Below, one piece after another: positions 14,136-22,257 of a stretch of DNA of 32,759 nucleotides (positions are counted from its first letter, which is position 1; each line of letters opens with the position of its first letter). The translations under genes were made by a program, and so were the position numbers. The notes under the pieces were generated by a model that worked only from the letters and a program-made list of their open reading frames with translations, made no database searches and was not told the origin of the DNA. This DNA comes from Defluviitaleaceae bacterium. GTDB taxonomy: Bacteria; Bacillota; Clostridia; Lachnospirales; WRAX01. The stretch is from positions 1 to 32,759 of the forward strand of contig WQVZ01000016.1 of NCBI GenBank assembly GCA_009785595.1. The letters run 5' to 3'.

Positions 14136-15056
14136 TTGCAGATGCACACAAATATAGCACCAATACTGGAGAGTTCCCTGGCGTACGCCGGGGGTTTTCT
14201 TAACACCGGCCGGGTGTCCCAGTATATCTCCAATCTGGCTGCCGCAAATCCTGCTCATCTGGGCTGTGTTGTTATGGAACCAGGGGGCGTCACCCACAAA
14301 GCAGGCGACTGGGATGTGCATTTTTCCATACAGTCTATTTCTAAGGTAATAAGCCTGATGTATGCCCTTAAAACACTTGGCCACGAGGTGGTTTTTGACA
14401 AGGTGGGCATGGAACCCAGCGGTGATCCGTATAATTGCCTGATAAAGCTGGAAACAGCGGGAGAAAAGCCCTTCAATCCCTTCATCAACGCCGGGGCCAT
14501 TACGGTCATCTCACTTTTGGCAGAAAACACCCCGTTTGATGAGGTTTTAGACTTCGCGGGCCGAGCCTTTGGCGCATCTGTGGGCGTGGATGAAGATGTT
14601 TTTGCCCAAGAAACCCACGCCGGCACGCGCAACCGCTCCATGGCCTATTTAATGGCATCAAAGGGGGCTTTGGGCGAAAATGTCGAAACCTATTTGTCCT
14701 TTTATTTCCGCCTGTGCGCTGTTAGCGTTAACGCGGCCCATGTGGCCCATTTAGGTGCCGTGCTGGCATCCGGCGGCAAATGCCCGCACACCGGCCAAGA
14801 AATTGTACCCCAATGGGTTGTGCGCACCACAAAGGCCATTATGCTAACCTGCGGCATGTATGATGGCAGCGGTGATTTTGCTGTAAACGTGGGCTTGCCG
14901 GCAAAATCCGGCATAGGCGGTGGCATTGTGTCCTGTGGCGGTGGCTTGGGCATTGGTACCTTTGGCCCGGCACTGGATGCTAAAGGCAACAGTGTGGGCG
15001 GCATAAAGACTCTGTGGCATTTGTCGGAAAAATTAGGCTTGCACACATTTGTGTAG
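14136..15056 (+). CDS. glsA: Glutaminase A
   Basis: Hydrolyses L-glutamine to glutamate and ammonia in the cytosol. The 306 residues belong to the serine-dependent beta-lactamase-fold glutaminase family: catalytic Ser-x-x-Lys S67-ISK70 within HFSIQSISKVISL, EPSGDPYNCLIKLE, KPFNPFINAGAI, the RNRSMAYLM helix and the late GLPAKSGIGGGI motif. Length is typical of the bacterial short form without ankyrin or STAS domains. AGAGGTGAT fits the TTG at 14136 (9 bases from GG) better than the ATG at 14142; both give nearly the same product. It probably shares a transcript with the CobA-like gene and ends 17 bases before the convergent histidine kinase gene. Confidence 0.95.
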   Translation: MQMHTNIAPILESSLAYAGGFLNTGRVSQYISNLAAANPAHLGCVVMEPGGVTHKAGDWDVHFSIQSISKVISLMYALKTLGHEVVFDKVGMEPSGDPYNCLIKLETAGEKPFNPFINAGAITVISLLAENTPFDEVLDFAGRAFGASVGVDEDVFAQETHAGTRNRSMAYLMASKGALGENVETYLSFYFRLCAVSVNAAHVAHLGAVLASGGKCPHTGQEIVPQWVVRTTKAIMLTCGMYDGSGDFAVNVGLPAKSGIGGGIVSCGGGLGIGTFGPALDAKGNSVGGIKTLWHLSEKLGLHTFV

Positions 15057-15073
15057 AGGTTAGGCCTTGCTGC

Positions 15074-16309
15074 TTACAGCCCCTCTGCATACAACAACAC
15101 ACCTGCATAAAACACATTATCCCTATGGGTAATTTTTATATGGCCATTATATCTTTCGGCGGAGCTGCGGGCGTTTCTGATGCCATAGCCCCGCTCTTTT
15201 ATTTCTCCGTCAAAGGAGTTTTCCAGACTTATAAAAAGCCCGCCCTTGCCCCAGTTTATTTGCAAATTCAGCATTTTTTCCTCGGTTTTGGCGGCGGCTG
15301 ATATGGCATTATCCAGCAAATTACCCAAAATTGCCACCACGTCCCCTGCCTCTATATTTAGGGCGGGCGGTATGGCCACATTAACCCGTGGGTATATACC
15401 TTGCTTTGCCGCACCTTGTAATTTGTGGTTTATTATGCTGTCAAAGGCGATATTGCCCGTTTCGCTGTAAGTTTCGCCCTTGTCCACATCCCCCAGCAAT
15501 TTGTCCAAATATTCTACCATATCAGTTGATTGATGATGTCTGGCATAGTTTTTTAGGGTTGACAGATGGTTTTTTATGTCGTGCTTAAAGATGTTCATGC
15601 GTTCCTCGGAATCCTGCATCAATTGGCACTGGGAATAGTAATACCGCTTCTCGTGGGCTAGCATCACAGCTTTTAGTTTATCTGCATGGCTTTCTGACAT
15701 GGTGTCGTATAAGTAAAACGTAAGCAAATTGACGGAAATAACCACCGCCACTGCTGCAATAACGGTTAGTTGTGACAGATTTGGCGAAGACAGCACGATG
15801 ATGGTCATAAATATGGACGACATGGGGATGGGCAGGGTAGAAATCCAAAAAACAGGGGATGCGGCGTTGTTTGTTTTGATATTTTTAAAGTTGCCCAAAA
15901 GCAGCACCAAAAAATAGGACAGTATGCCCACAACAACAAAGCCGAAGTTGTCGGTAAAAGCAGAATCGAACAAAATAGAGGAAGTGGGCGCACCCAAAAA
16001 CAAATTAACCAGCACGTCTATTGTAAGCATCAAAATATATCCGCACAATACGGCGGATATGCGCTTCATCATGGATGCTTCGTAATTTAATGATATAACA
16101 AAATAGGCCACAAGATTGGCCAGCATACTGGCCAGGGGCATATTAAACACAACAAACACCAGGCTGGTAAAAGCCAGATAAAACAAAAATGACGCCGCCA
16201 TAACACCTGCGGGCGTTTTTCTTGTTTCAAAAAACACCCCCATATATTTCCATATAACAAACATCATAAGGGTGTTGGACATAAGATAAAGGGCCACATG
16301 CAGGTTCAC
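15074..16309 (-). CDS. GHKL sensor histidine kinase (AgrC/NatK-like)
   Basis: Membrane sensor kinase of the HPK10 type. The 411 residues have about six hydrophobic segments in residues 1-200, then a coiled linker (SHADKLKAVMLAHEKRYYYSQCQL), the phospho-acceptor H243 in FKHDIKNHLS, the N-box NLLDNAI (330-336, N330 and N334) and a G-box ERGYGIRNARSSAERY. No extracellular sensor domain of size is seen, so the signal is probably sensed in the membrane, as in AgrC. The start is a GTG whose G is shared with the TAG stop of the response regulator (TAGTG at 16309), a strong sign of coupled translation. No agrB/agrD-like gene is visible nearby. Confidence 0.9.
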   Translation of the reverse strand: MNLHVALYLMSNTLMMFVIWKYMGVFFETRKTPAGVMAASFLFYLAFTSLVFVVFNMPLASMLANLVAYFVISLNYEASMMKRISAVLCGYILMLTIDVLVNLFLGAPTSSILFDSAFTDNFGFVVVGILSYFLVLLLGNFKNIKTNNAASPVFWISTLPIPMSSIFMTIIVLSSPNLSQLTVIAAVAVVISVNLLTFYLYDTMSESHADKLKAVMLAHEKRYYYSQCQLMQDSEERMNIFKHDIKNHLSTLKNYARHHQSTDMVEYLDKLLGDVDKGETYSETGNIAFDSIINHKLQGAAKQGIYPRVNVAIPPALNIEAGDVVAILGNLLDNAISAAAKTEEKMLNLQINWGKGGLFISLENSFDGEIKERGYGIRNARSSAERYNGHIKITHRDNVFYAGVLLYAEGL

Positions 16310-17046
16310 TATCTGCGGCCTCCTTCCAGTGCGGCATAATACGCCTCTCTTATCTCCTTGCGTCTGGCCTGACTGATGGGTAAAGCGGTGCCGTTGGTCA
16401 GGACAAGTCTTTCGTATTCAAAAACCGCCACATGGTCATAATTTACCACATAAGACGCATGTATGGGCAAAAAACCATAACGAGCCAGCTGCAAATCGTA
16501 TGATTTTTTAAGTCCGCCATAAAACCTGTCACGGCTGCCGTCAACCATATGCACAATAACTTCACGCCCGGCACTTTCCAGATACACAATATCTCTAACC
16601 CGCACCTTATAAAAAGTATGGCCTATCTTATATCCAAAACTGCCGGCAGAAAGCCCGGCCACCTTTAAATGGGCACTTACGGCCTGCTCTATTTTCTCGT
16701 AGGTTAGGGGTTTTATCAAAAAGTTAAGTGGCCGAGTGTCAAACAGCTGCATGGAATACTTTTGCTGCCATGATATATATACAATGGACACAATATTATC
16801 GCCAAAAACATCACGTATCATGCTGCCAACCTCTATGCCGCTGGCGGCAACCCGCGAAAGCTCGATATCCAGAAAAATAAGATCATAACAAACCCCGGAT
16901 GCCAGGCCTTCGCACAGCCCCTCTCCGGTAAAATAAACATCCACGTCAAATTTAATATTAATCTTGTCGGATATTTGCGCCAAAAATCCCTCAACCTGAG
17001 AGCCTATGGCTATCTCGTCGTCGCACACAGCTATTTTGACAATCAT
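16309..17046 (-). CDS. LytTR-family response regulator (AgrA-like)
   Basis: DNA-binding partner of the adjacent kinase. The 245 residues hold a receiver domain (acidic pair D9-D10 in VCDDE, phospho-acceptor D60 in LIFLDIEL, Lys in FLIKPL) and a C-terminal LytTR domain (about 140-240: HTFYKVRVRDIVYLESAGREVIVHM, then FLPIHASYVVNYDHV and the final helix). LytTR proteins bind direct repeats near -35 regions. GGAGGG lies 6 bases before the ATG. It is the first gene of the two-gene operon and has a good sigma-A promoter just upstream (minus strand 17102-17074). Confidence 0.92.
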   Translation of the reverse strand: MIVKIAVCDDEIAIGSQVEGFLAQISDKINIKFDVDVYFTGEGLCEGLASGVCYDLIFLDIELSRVAASGIEVGSMIRDVFGDNIVSIVYISWQQKYSMQLFDTRPLNFLIKPLTYEKIEQAVSAHLKVAGLSAGSFGYKIGHTFYKVRVRDIVYLESAGREVIVHMVDGSRDRFYGGLKKSYDLQLARYGFLPIHASYVVNYDHVAVFEYERLVLTNGTALPISQARRKEIREAYYAALEGGRR

Positions 17047-17073
17047 GGCAGACCCTCCGTTTGGTATAGGGCC

Positions 17074-17102
17074 ATTCTACCAAAGGCCGGTGGTAAAGTC
17101 AA
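17074..17102 (-). promoter_or_regulatory. Promoter of the two-component operon
   Basis: On the minus strand: TTGACT (17102-17097), 17-base spacer, TAGAAT (17079-17074), giving a leader of about 20-30 bases. A short perfect hairpin GGCGACC-TGG-GGTCGCC (17131-17147) lies between this promoter and the upstream M20 gene and may insulate the two. Confidence 0.75.
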
Positions 17103-17168
17103 GAACTTGCGGCTTGACAACACACGAGCAGGCGACCTGGGGTCGCCACCGGACACGTGATGCGGCAC

Positions 17169-18332
17169 TTATTTTGCTGCTTCTATCGCAAAAGCCACAT
17201 ACAACGCACAACCCAGGGGCAGTGCATCCTCATTTACAACAAATTTAGGATGATGGGCATTGGAAACCCCGCTTTTTGGCGCGGCACCCAGACGAGAAAA
17301 ATATGCCGGTGCTATATTACCGTATGCAGAAAAATCCTCGCCGCCCATGCGGGGCTCCTGTATGGTGATGGTGGCTTGGGGCAGGGTTTTTGGCACCAGC
17401 TTTTCCATCAGGTGGTGTAGCCCCTCGTCATTATCCACACAGGCATAACCCTGCATATAATCCACTTTGCATGCGGCCCCATACGCGGCGCAAATGCCCT
17501 GGACTGTCTCGTTTATGCGCTGCTCCACTAAATCTCTAATTTCGGCCTTGTATGTGCGCACTGTGCCAAGGATTTTGGCTGTATCGGGGATGATATTGTG
17601 AGATGTGCCGGAATTAAAGCTGGCCACCGTCACCACGGCAGCTTCGTTGGGTGGAATATTTCGGGACACAATAAAATTAAGAGCCTGGACAATTTCTGTG
17701 CCGATAAGCAGAGGATCTACGCCGGTATGGGGAGCGGCGGCGTGGGCGCCCTTACCCTGGATGGTTATGGTAAAGCTGTCCGTATTAGCATAAATAGGCC
17801 CTGCGGCCAGCCCAACCGTGCCCACAGGATGCTCCGCGCTAATATGACAGCCGTAAAAAGCCTCCACATCACCCAACAGGCCGGAAGCCACAATTTCTCT
17901 TGCGCCGCCGGGCGGCAATTCCTCCGCGTGCTGAAAAATAAACTTAACCGTGCCGCAAAGCTCATCCTTCATGGCGTGCAGCACATCCACCGCACCAAGC
18001 AGCATTGCGGCGTGCATATCATGGCCGCAAGCGTGCATAACACCAGGGTTTTTGGATGCATATGGCACATCTGCCTCTTCCAAAATGGGCAGGGCATCAA
18101 AATCTGCCCGCAAGGCCACGGTTTTACCGGGCTTGCCGCCTTTTAGCACTGCCACAAGACCGGTTTTAAAATGCCGGGTATCTTGCAAAACTTCCACGCC
18201 GGGATATTGCGCCAGCTGGGCCGCTATATATGCCGTGGTTTCGTGCTCTTTAAAGGCCACCTCCGGATACATATGAAAATGCCGCCGCCAGGCCACCAAC
18301 TTTTCTGTGTCAATGCGTTTCAAGATGTCCAT
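17169..18332 (-). CDS. M20 family amidohydrolase (hippurate hydrolase / aminoacyl-hydrolase-like)
   Basis: A 387-residue cytosolic metallo-amidohydrolase that removes acyl groups from N-acylated amino acids or similar amides. Metal-site motifs: MHACGHDMH (residues 99-107), QHAEELPPGGA (E137/E138, about 135-145), GCHISAEHP, the dimerisation lid with GKGAHAAAPHTGVDP, and the late MGGEDFSAY. This set is typical of the HipO/IAA-hydrolase/N-acetyldiaminopimelate deacetylase group; the substrate cannot be settled from sequence. The ATG at 18332 has GGAGG 6-7 bases upstream, so the longer frame to 18380, which would enter the palindromic operator region, is rejected. Confidence 0.9.
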   Translation of the reverse strand: MDILKRIDTEKLVAWRRHFHMYPEVAFKEHETTAYIAAQLAQYPGVEVLQDTRHFKTGLVAVLKGGKPGKTVALRADFDALPILEEADVPYASKNPGVMHACGHDMHAAMLLGAVDVLHAMKDELCGTVKFIFQHAEELPPGGAREIVASGLLGDVEAFYGCHISAEHPVGTVGLAAGPIYANTDSFTITIQGKGAHAAAPHTGVDPLLIGTEIVQALNFIVSRNIPPNEAAVVTVASFNSGTSHNIIPDTAKILGTVRTYKAEIRDLVEQRINETVQGICAAYGAACKVDYMQGYACVDNDEGLHHLMEKLVPKTLPQATITIQEPRMGGEDFSAYGNIAPAYFSRLGAAPKSGVSNAHHPKFVVNEDALPLGCALYVAFAIEAAK

Positions 18333-18365
18333 ATCAGCCCTCCTTCTCGTTTTTTGATAAATTGA

Positions 18366-18396
18366 GTATACCACATACACGTGGTGTGTGGTATAC
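18366..18396. promoter_or_regulatory. 31-bp palindrome in a divergent promoter region
   Basis: GTATACCACA (18366-18375) and TGTGGTATAC (18387-18396) are exact complements around an 11-base centre. Each end supplies a -10-like TATACT pointing outward (18392-18397 on plus, 18370-18365 on minus). It lies between the divergent M20 and GNAT genes and looks like an operator shared by two promoters; neither has a recognisable -35. Confidence 0.6.
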
Positions 18397-18408
18397 TTTT
18401 TCTTATAG

Positions 18409-18429
18409 ATCCCGGATCAAGTTCGGGAT
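18409..18429 (+). repeat. Short hairpin in the GNAT leader
   Basis: ATCCCGGA and TTCGGGAT (18409-18429) form a seven- to eight-pair stem with a 5-base loop, 25 bases before the GNAT start codon. Function unknown; there is no adjacent T-run. Confidence 0.4.
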
Positions 18430-18453
18430 AACGATTGATAAGGGGGATTTTTT

Positions 18454-18945
18454 ATGAACATCACATATCGTCTGGCCAAGCCGGAGGACTGCGCATTAAT
18501 ATTACAATTCATCAAAGACCTGGCAGAATACGAAAAAATGACAAATGATGTGGTGGCCACAGAAGAGCTGCTGGCCCAATGGATATTTGAAAAAAAAGCC
18601 GCGGAGGTTATCTTTGCCATGGCAGACGGCAAGGAAGTTGCTTTTGCCGTATTTTGCCAAAACTTCTCCACCTTTGTGGGCCGCGCCGGACTGTATTTGG
18701 AGGATATATACGTTATGCCTCAATATCGTGGCCGCGGCATAGGCAAAGCCATGCTGGGCAAACTGGCCGATATTGCAAAACAACGGGGCTATGGCCGCAT
18801 GGAATGGGTGTGCCTGGACTGGAACACACCAAGCATAGACTTTTATCACGGTTTGGGGGCCGAAGGCCTTACGGAATGGACAACATACCGCCTGGCCGGG
18901 GATGCTTTGGCGGATTTGGCCGAGGGGAATGATGTAAATGTGTGA
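18454..18945 (+). CDS. GNAT acetyltransferase, diamine/thialysine type (SSAT-like)
   Basis: A 163-residue acetyl-CoA-dependent N-acetyltransferase. It follows the spermidine/spermine N1-acetyltransferase pattern closely: YRLAKPEDCALILQFIKDLAEYEKM at the start, GLYLEDIYVMPQYRGRGIGKAML (acetyl-CoA-binding motif A with RGRGIG, about residues 88-112), then MEWVCLDWNTPSIDFYHGLGAE and the final WTTYRLAG. Likely substrates are polyamines or lysine analogues, by family analogy only. AAGGGGGG-like ribosome binding site upstream of the ATG. Its 3' end overlaps the next GNAT gene by 8 bases. Confidence 0.88.
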   Translation: MNITYRLAKPEDCALILQFIKDLAEYEKMTNDVVATEELLAQWIFEKKAAEVIFAMADGKEVAFAVFCQNFSTFVGRAGLYLEDIYVMPQYRGRGIGKAMLGKLADIAKQRGYGRMEWVCLDWNTPSIDFYHGLGAEGLTEWTTYRLAGDALADLAEGNDVNV

Positions 18946-19444
18946 TAAGGATATTTTGCAAGAAATTGAATATTACAACGCCCTGCCCTGTGTTTTTGAG
19001 GAGTTTATTGAATTATCGGAGCTATCTGACGGTGTTATCCATCTGGTCTGCAAAGAGAAAACCCCGGCCATACCCGAAAAAGGCTGGGTGCCGATGTATG
19101 CTTTCGACATATGTGTGGGTGCCGAAAAAGTTGGGGCCATACGTCTGCGGGTTGGCTATTCCGACAGCTTATATTACGCCGGGCAAATTGGATATGATGT
19201 GGATGAGGCGCACCGCGGCAAGGGCTATGCCCTGTGGGCGTGTCGCCTAATTGCCCCCGTGGCGCGGGCTCATGGCATGGCAAAGCTGCTTATCACCACG
19301 GAAGAGAGCAACACGGCGTCCAAGCGGGTTTGTGAAAAGCTGGGGGCAAGGCTTGTGCGTACCACACCCACGCCCAGCTGGCATGATTGTTACGATGATG
19401 GCTGGCGGCTTACCAGCATTTACGAATGGGATTTGACAAAATAG
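18938..19444 (+). CDS. GNAT family N-acetyltransferase
   Basis: A second, unrelated-looking GNAT enzyme of 168 residues (RimJ/RimL-like group). Acetyl-CoA motif: IGYDVDEAHRGKGYALWACRLI (about residues 86-107), followed by MAKLLITTEESNTASKRVCEKLGARLV, the standard N..S..C..LG pattern. The acceptor substrate cannot be predicted. It starts within the end of the preceding GNAT gene (ATGTGTGA), so the two acetyltransferases are translationally coupled. purF follows after a 58-base gap without a clear terminator. Confidence 0.87.
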   Translation: MCDKDILQEIEYYNALPCVFEEFIELSELSDGVIHLVCKEKTPAIPEKGWVPMYAFDICVGAEKVGAIRLRVGYSDSLYYAGQIGYDVDEAHRGKGYALWACRLIAPVARAHGMAKLLITTEESNTASKRVCEKLGARLVRTTPTPSWHDCYDDGWRLTSIYEWDLTK

Positions 19445-19502
19445 GTCTTTTTCTGATAAACTTGGGTGGATAGCATATTGTTTAGCAATCAGGAGGATGA
19501 CA

Positions 19503-20897
19503 ATGGGCGACCATATGGACAGAATTGGTGAAGAATGCGGAATTTTCGGGATTTGTAAGCCCGGGGCCGAAGGGTCTTACCTTGCAACCCAGACATATAT
19601 AGGGCTGATGGCCCTGCAACACCGAGGTCAGGAGGCCTGCGGCATAGCCGTGGGGCATAATCGCGAGATTTCCTTTCACAAAAATTTAGGTTTGGTGGAA
19701 GAAGTTTTCCGCGGCGATGTTATTGATGGGCTGATAGGTAGCATGGCTGTTGGGCATGTGCAATATTCTACGTCAAGCAGCAAAAAAAGCAAAGAAAACG
19801 CCCAGCCTCTGGTGCTTAATTATGCCAAAGGCCAGCTTGCCATATGCCACAACGGCAATATTACCAATGCCAATGAGCTGCGCCGTGAATATGAGCTTAA
19901 TGGCGCAATATATCAAACCACTACCGATGCGGAGATTATCGCATACACCATAGCCCGCCACCGCATTGCGGCCGGGTCTATCGAAATGGCTGTGTTTAAA
20001 GCCATGAAGATACTGCGCGGGTCGTATTCTCTTGTAATAATGAGTCCTAAAAAGATGGTTGTGGCCCGAGACCCCTTTGGTCTGCGGCCGCTGTGTTTCG
20101 GCATGAAAGCCGATGGCTCTTTTGTTTTTGCTTCCGAAAGCTGTGCCTTGGACGCGGTGGATGCAGAATTTGTGCGGGATGTGCGCCCTGGTGAGGTAAT
20201 TGTGGTGGAAAACGGCCAAATGAAGGAATTTACCGGCCATTGCGGCATATCCCCCGGCAGATTGTGCATTTTTGAATATATATACTTTGCCCGGCCGGAT
20301 TCTATCATCCACGGCCAGCTTGTTAATGATTCCCGCCGCATAGCCGGGCGGCTTTTGGCTAAAAAGCATCCCGTGGATGCGGATATTGTGTTTGGTTTGC
20401 CGGACAGCGGCGTACCCAGTGCCATGGGCTTTGCGGAGGAAAGCGGTCTGCCCTATGCAGAGGGTTTTGGCAAAAACCGCTATGTGGGCCGCACTTTTAT
20501 ACGTCCCGATCAAATTAGCAGAGAACAAACCGTGCGCCTAAAGCTAAACCCCTTGCGCAAGTATGTGGAGGGCAAGCGAGTGGTAATGGTGGATGATTCC
20601 ATTGTGCGTGGCACCACCACCAATATAATAATAAAGCTGTTGCGAGAAGCCGGGGCCAGCGAAGTGCATGTGCGTATATCCAGCCCGCCCTTTTTATATC
20701 CTTGTTATTATGGCACAGATGTGCCAAGCTTTGACCAACTTATATCCCACAAGCATTCTGTGGATCAAGTTTGCAAAATAATAGGTGCTGACACCTTGGC
20801 ATATCTGGATGTTGAGGATTTGACGGATATTGCCCCGGATGTGCGGGATACGGGCTTTTGCTCGGCGTGCTTTACCGGGAATTATCCTGTTCTGTGA
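19503..20897 (+). CDS. purF: Amidophosphoribosyltransferase
   Basis: First committed step of purine synthesis: PRPP + glutamine to phosphoribosylamine. The 464 residues are of the Bacillus type, with a short propeptide (11 residues) before the catalytic Cys12 in EECGIFGI, and Cys residues in the positions that bind the 4Fe-4S cluster (GRLCIFEYIYFARPDS, LYPCYYGTD, and CSACFTGNYP at the end). The PRPP loop VVMVDDSIVRGTTT is intact. ATG at 19503 chosen because AGGAGG ends 6 bases upstream; the ATG at 19497 abuts the ribosome binding site. No other pur gene is in the window, so it stands apart from a pur operon. Confidence 0.96.
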   Translation: MGDHMDRIGEECGIFGICKPGAEGSYLATQTYIGLMALQHRGQEACGIAVGHNREISFHKNLGLVEEVFRGDVIDGLIGSMAVGHVQYSTSSSKKSKENAQPLVLNYAKGQLAICHNGNITNANELRREYELNGAIYQTTTDAEIIAYTIARHRIAAGSIEMAVFKAMKILRGSYSLVIMSPKKMVVARDPFGLRPLCFGMKADGSFVFASESCALDAVDAEFVRDVRPGEVIVVENGQMKEFTGHCGISPGRLCIFEYIYFARPDSIIHGQLVNDSRRIAGRLLAKKHPVDADIVFGLPDSGVPSAMGFAEESGLPYAEGFGKNRYVGRTFIRPDQISREQTVRLKLNPLRKYVEGKRVVMVDDSIVRGTTTNIIIKLLREAGASEVHVRISSPPFLYPCYYGTDVPSFDQLISHKHSVDQVCKIIGADTLAYLDVEDLTDIAPDVRDTGFCSACFTGNYPVL

Positions 20898-20910
20898 TGG
20901 GGCAAAAATT

Positions 20911-21219
20911 ATGAACAATTACCAAAAATTAGCCGCAGAAATGGCGAAAAAATATGGATTAAGCCGCGATGCAATGATTAGGTATGCGGATTTGGTGTCG
21001 GAAGTAGGCGAGGTGGGCAAAGAGCTGCTTGTAGGTGGTGACTATGGTGACAAAAAAATACAGCCCACGGAAAGCCTGGCAAGAGAGCTGGGCGATGTTG
21101 TTTTCTCCTTAGTATCTTTAGCAAATTGCTTAAATTTGGATCTGGAAGAATGTTTCGCTGCTGCCGCAGAAAAATACGAAATACGATTTTCACAGTCTGG
21201 GCGAATCGGTTCGCGATGA
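20911..21219 (+). CDS. MazG-like nucleotide pyrophosphohydrolase
   Basis: A 102-residue all-alpha NTP pyrophosphatase-like protein of the short MazG family. The metal motif is visible as ADLVSEVGEVGKELL (residues about 27-41, E-x2-E) and the downstream LARELGDVVFSLVSLANCLNLDLEEC (E-x2-D). Members hydrolyse (d)NTPs or modified nucleotides for house-cleaning; the substrate here is unknown. It begins 13 bases after purF, so the two are probably co-transcribed and both concern nucleotides. The ATG at 20911 is preferred because the longer frame overlaps purF. A palindrome begins one base after the stop codon. Confidence 0.85.
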   Translation: MNNYQKLAAEMAKKYGLSRDAMIRYADLVSEVGEVGKELLVGGDYGDKKIQPTESLARELGDVVFSLVSLANCLNLDLEECFAAAAEKYEIRFSQSGRIGSR

Positions 21220-21220
21220 A

Positions 21221-21296
21221 ACGAAGCGTTAACGCTTCGTCGACCCACACGCTGCGTCTACGCAGCGTGAAAACCACGGAGCGTAACGCTCCGTGG
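21221..21296. repeat. Cluster of three small palindromes (REP-like), array 2
   Basis: Hairpins: 21221-21240 (ACGAAGCGTTAACGCTTCGT, a perfect 20-base palindrome), 21248-21269 (10-bp arms CACGCTGCGT / ACGCAGCGTG, CT loop) and 21274-21296 (11-bp arms CCACGGAGCGT / ACGCTCCGTGG, single A loop). They share the ACG-N-AGCGT unit with array 1 at 12650, with N = A, C or G and the matching base changed on the other arm. The stretch 21297-21436 that follows holds only a weak hairpin (21372-21393) and no gene that I can support. Confidence 0.85.
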
Positions 21297-21436
21297 ACGT
21301 CGAAGGCCTCGCTAATCAAGAGCAAAATCGTTTAGAGGACATGTCTTGAAGAATCAATTTGCCACTTGCGAAAGACCGGACATGGTAGGTCTTAGCCACC
21401 ATGCACTGGATATATTCAGAAAATTGTATTGCGGCC

Positions 21437-22114
21437 TTAATTAAGCCCAAAATCCGTAAGTAGCATGCCATCCGGCACCTCGCCGGCAAAAACCGTATTA
21501 ACCAGTGGCACCCGGCGAGACACGGGTATATCTGCCTCTTGCAGGGGTATGACAATACGCATATTGGTCTCCACCACCAGCCACACCTGGAAATTTATCT
21601 GGTTTATGCCTGCGGATGTAAAGGACGTCTCGTATTCCACCGTGGCCTCTCCCGCGGGTATTATCTGCACAGGCACACGGGGACCAAGGCCGGCCATAAT
21701 AGGTATGCCACTAAAAAGACCCATGGGTATGTGGATGGTCATGGGATCGTCTTGGGATAAATGGCCGCTGATGTCCTGGGCAAGGATAGACGCCACCTGA
21801 TTTACCAGTATAGTGTTAACAGACAGGCTGTTAAGTCTGCCCGCGTCATCCAGGCTAAGCACATAAAAATCCTCGCTGGTAAGGGCAAAATCCGCCACAG
21901 TATTTGCCAGCGACCCATTAATTACCTCATTTATCAGCGTCACAGACCGCTGGCTGGCCATGGTTGTCACCACAGGCAAAATGGTGCGGTTGATGATGGC
22001 AAAAAGGAAATAAGTAACCAAAATTAAGACTATTAAAGTCAAGAATAGAGCCATTTTTGCACGGCTTATTTTTTTGCGCCTGCGCCGCCCCATGGTAAAA
22101 TATGGTCTAACCAT
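21437..22114 (-). CDS. yunB: Sporulation protein YunB
   Basis: A 225-residue membrane-anchored protein: basic N-terminus (MGRRRRKKISRAK), one transmembrane segment (MALFLTLIVLILVTYFLFAII, about residues 21-41), then an extracytoplasmic part with the family pattern (ASQRSVTLINEVINGSLA, IPMGLFSGIPIMAGLGPRVPVQI, YETSFTSAGINQINFQVWLVVETNM, VIPL, VPDG). YunB is a spore-formation gene under mother-cell control in Bacillus; its molecular role is not well defined. This places the organism among spore formers. It diverges from the penicillin-binding protein gene. The ATG at 22114 has GGGGGTGAG nearby; an ATG 7 codons later is an alternative. Confidence 0.88.
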   Translation of the reverse strand: MVRPYFTMGRRRRKKISRAKMALFLTLIVLILVTYFLFAIINRTILPVVTTMASQRSVTLINEVINGSLANTVADFALTSEDFYVLSLDDAGRLNSLSVNTILVNQVASILAQDISGHLSQDDPMTIHIPMGLFSGIPIMAGLGPRVPVQIIPAGEATVEYETSFTSAGINQINFQVWLVVETNMRIVIPLQEADIPVSRRVPLVNTVFAGEVPDGMLLTDFGLN

Positions 22115-22155
22115 CGTCTCACCCCCAACATTACCCCAATATTACGCAATTTTAA

Positions 22156-22207
22156 CAAAAATTATGGAAATACTTTATTTTAGGCAAAAATTATGGTACA
22201 ATATAAT
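22156..22207 (+). promoter_or_regulatory. Direct repeat and -10 region in the yunB / pbp divergent gap
   Basis: CAAAAATTATGG occurs twice (22156-22167 and 22185-22196, 29-base period) just before overlapping -10 candidates TACAAT (22197-22202) and TATAAT (22202-22207). No strong -35 is visible, which suggests an activator or an alternative sigma factor. Confidence 0.45.
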
Positions 22208-22257
22208 ATGTATGGGCTTTTGCCTGCAATAGACCTGCAACAGAAACGGAGGACATT

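Noticed and set aside
21316-21403. 28-codon minus-strand frame (MVAKTYHVRSFASGKLIL and on) in the gap after array 2
   Set aside because: No ribosome binding site or promoter seen; it may be part of an unrecognised repeat, but the sequence alone does not support a gene.
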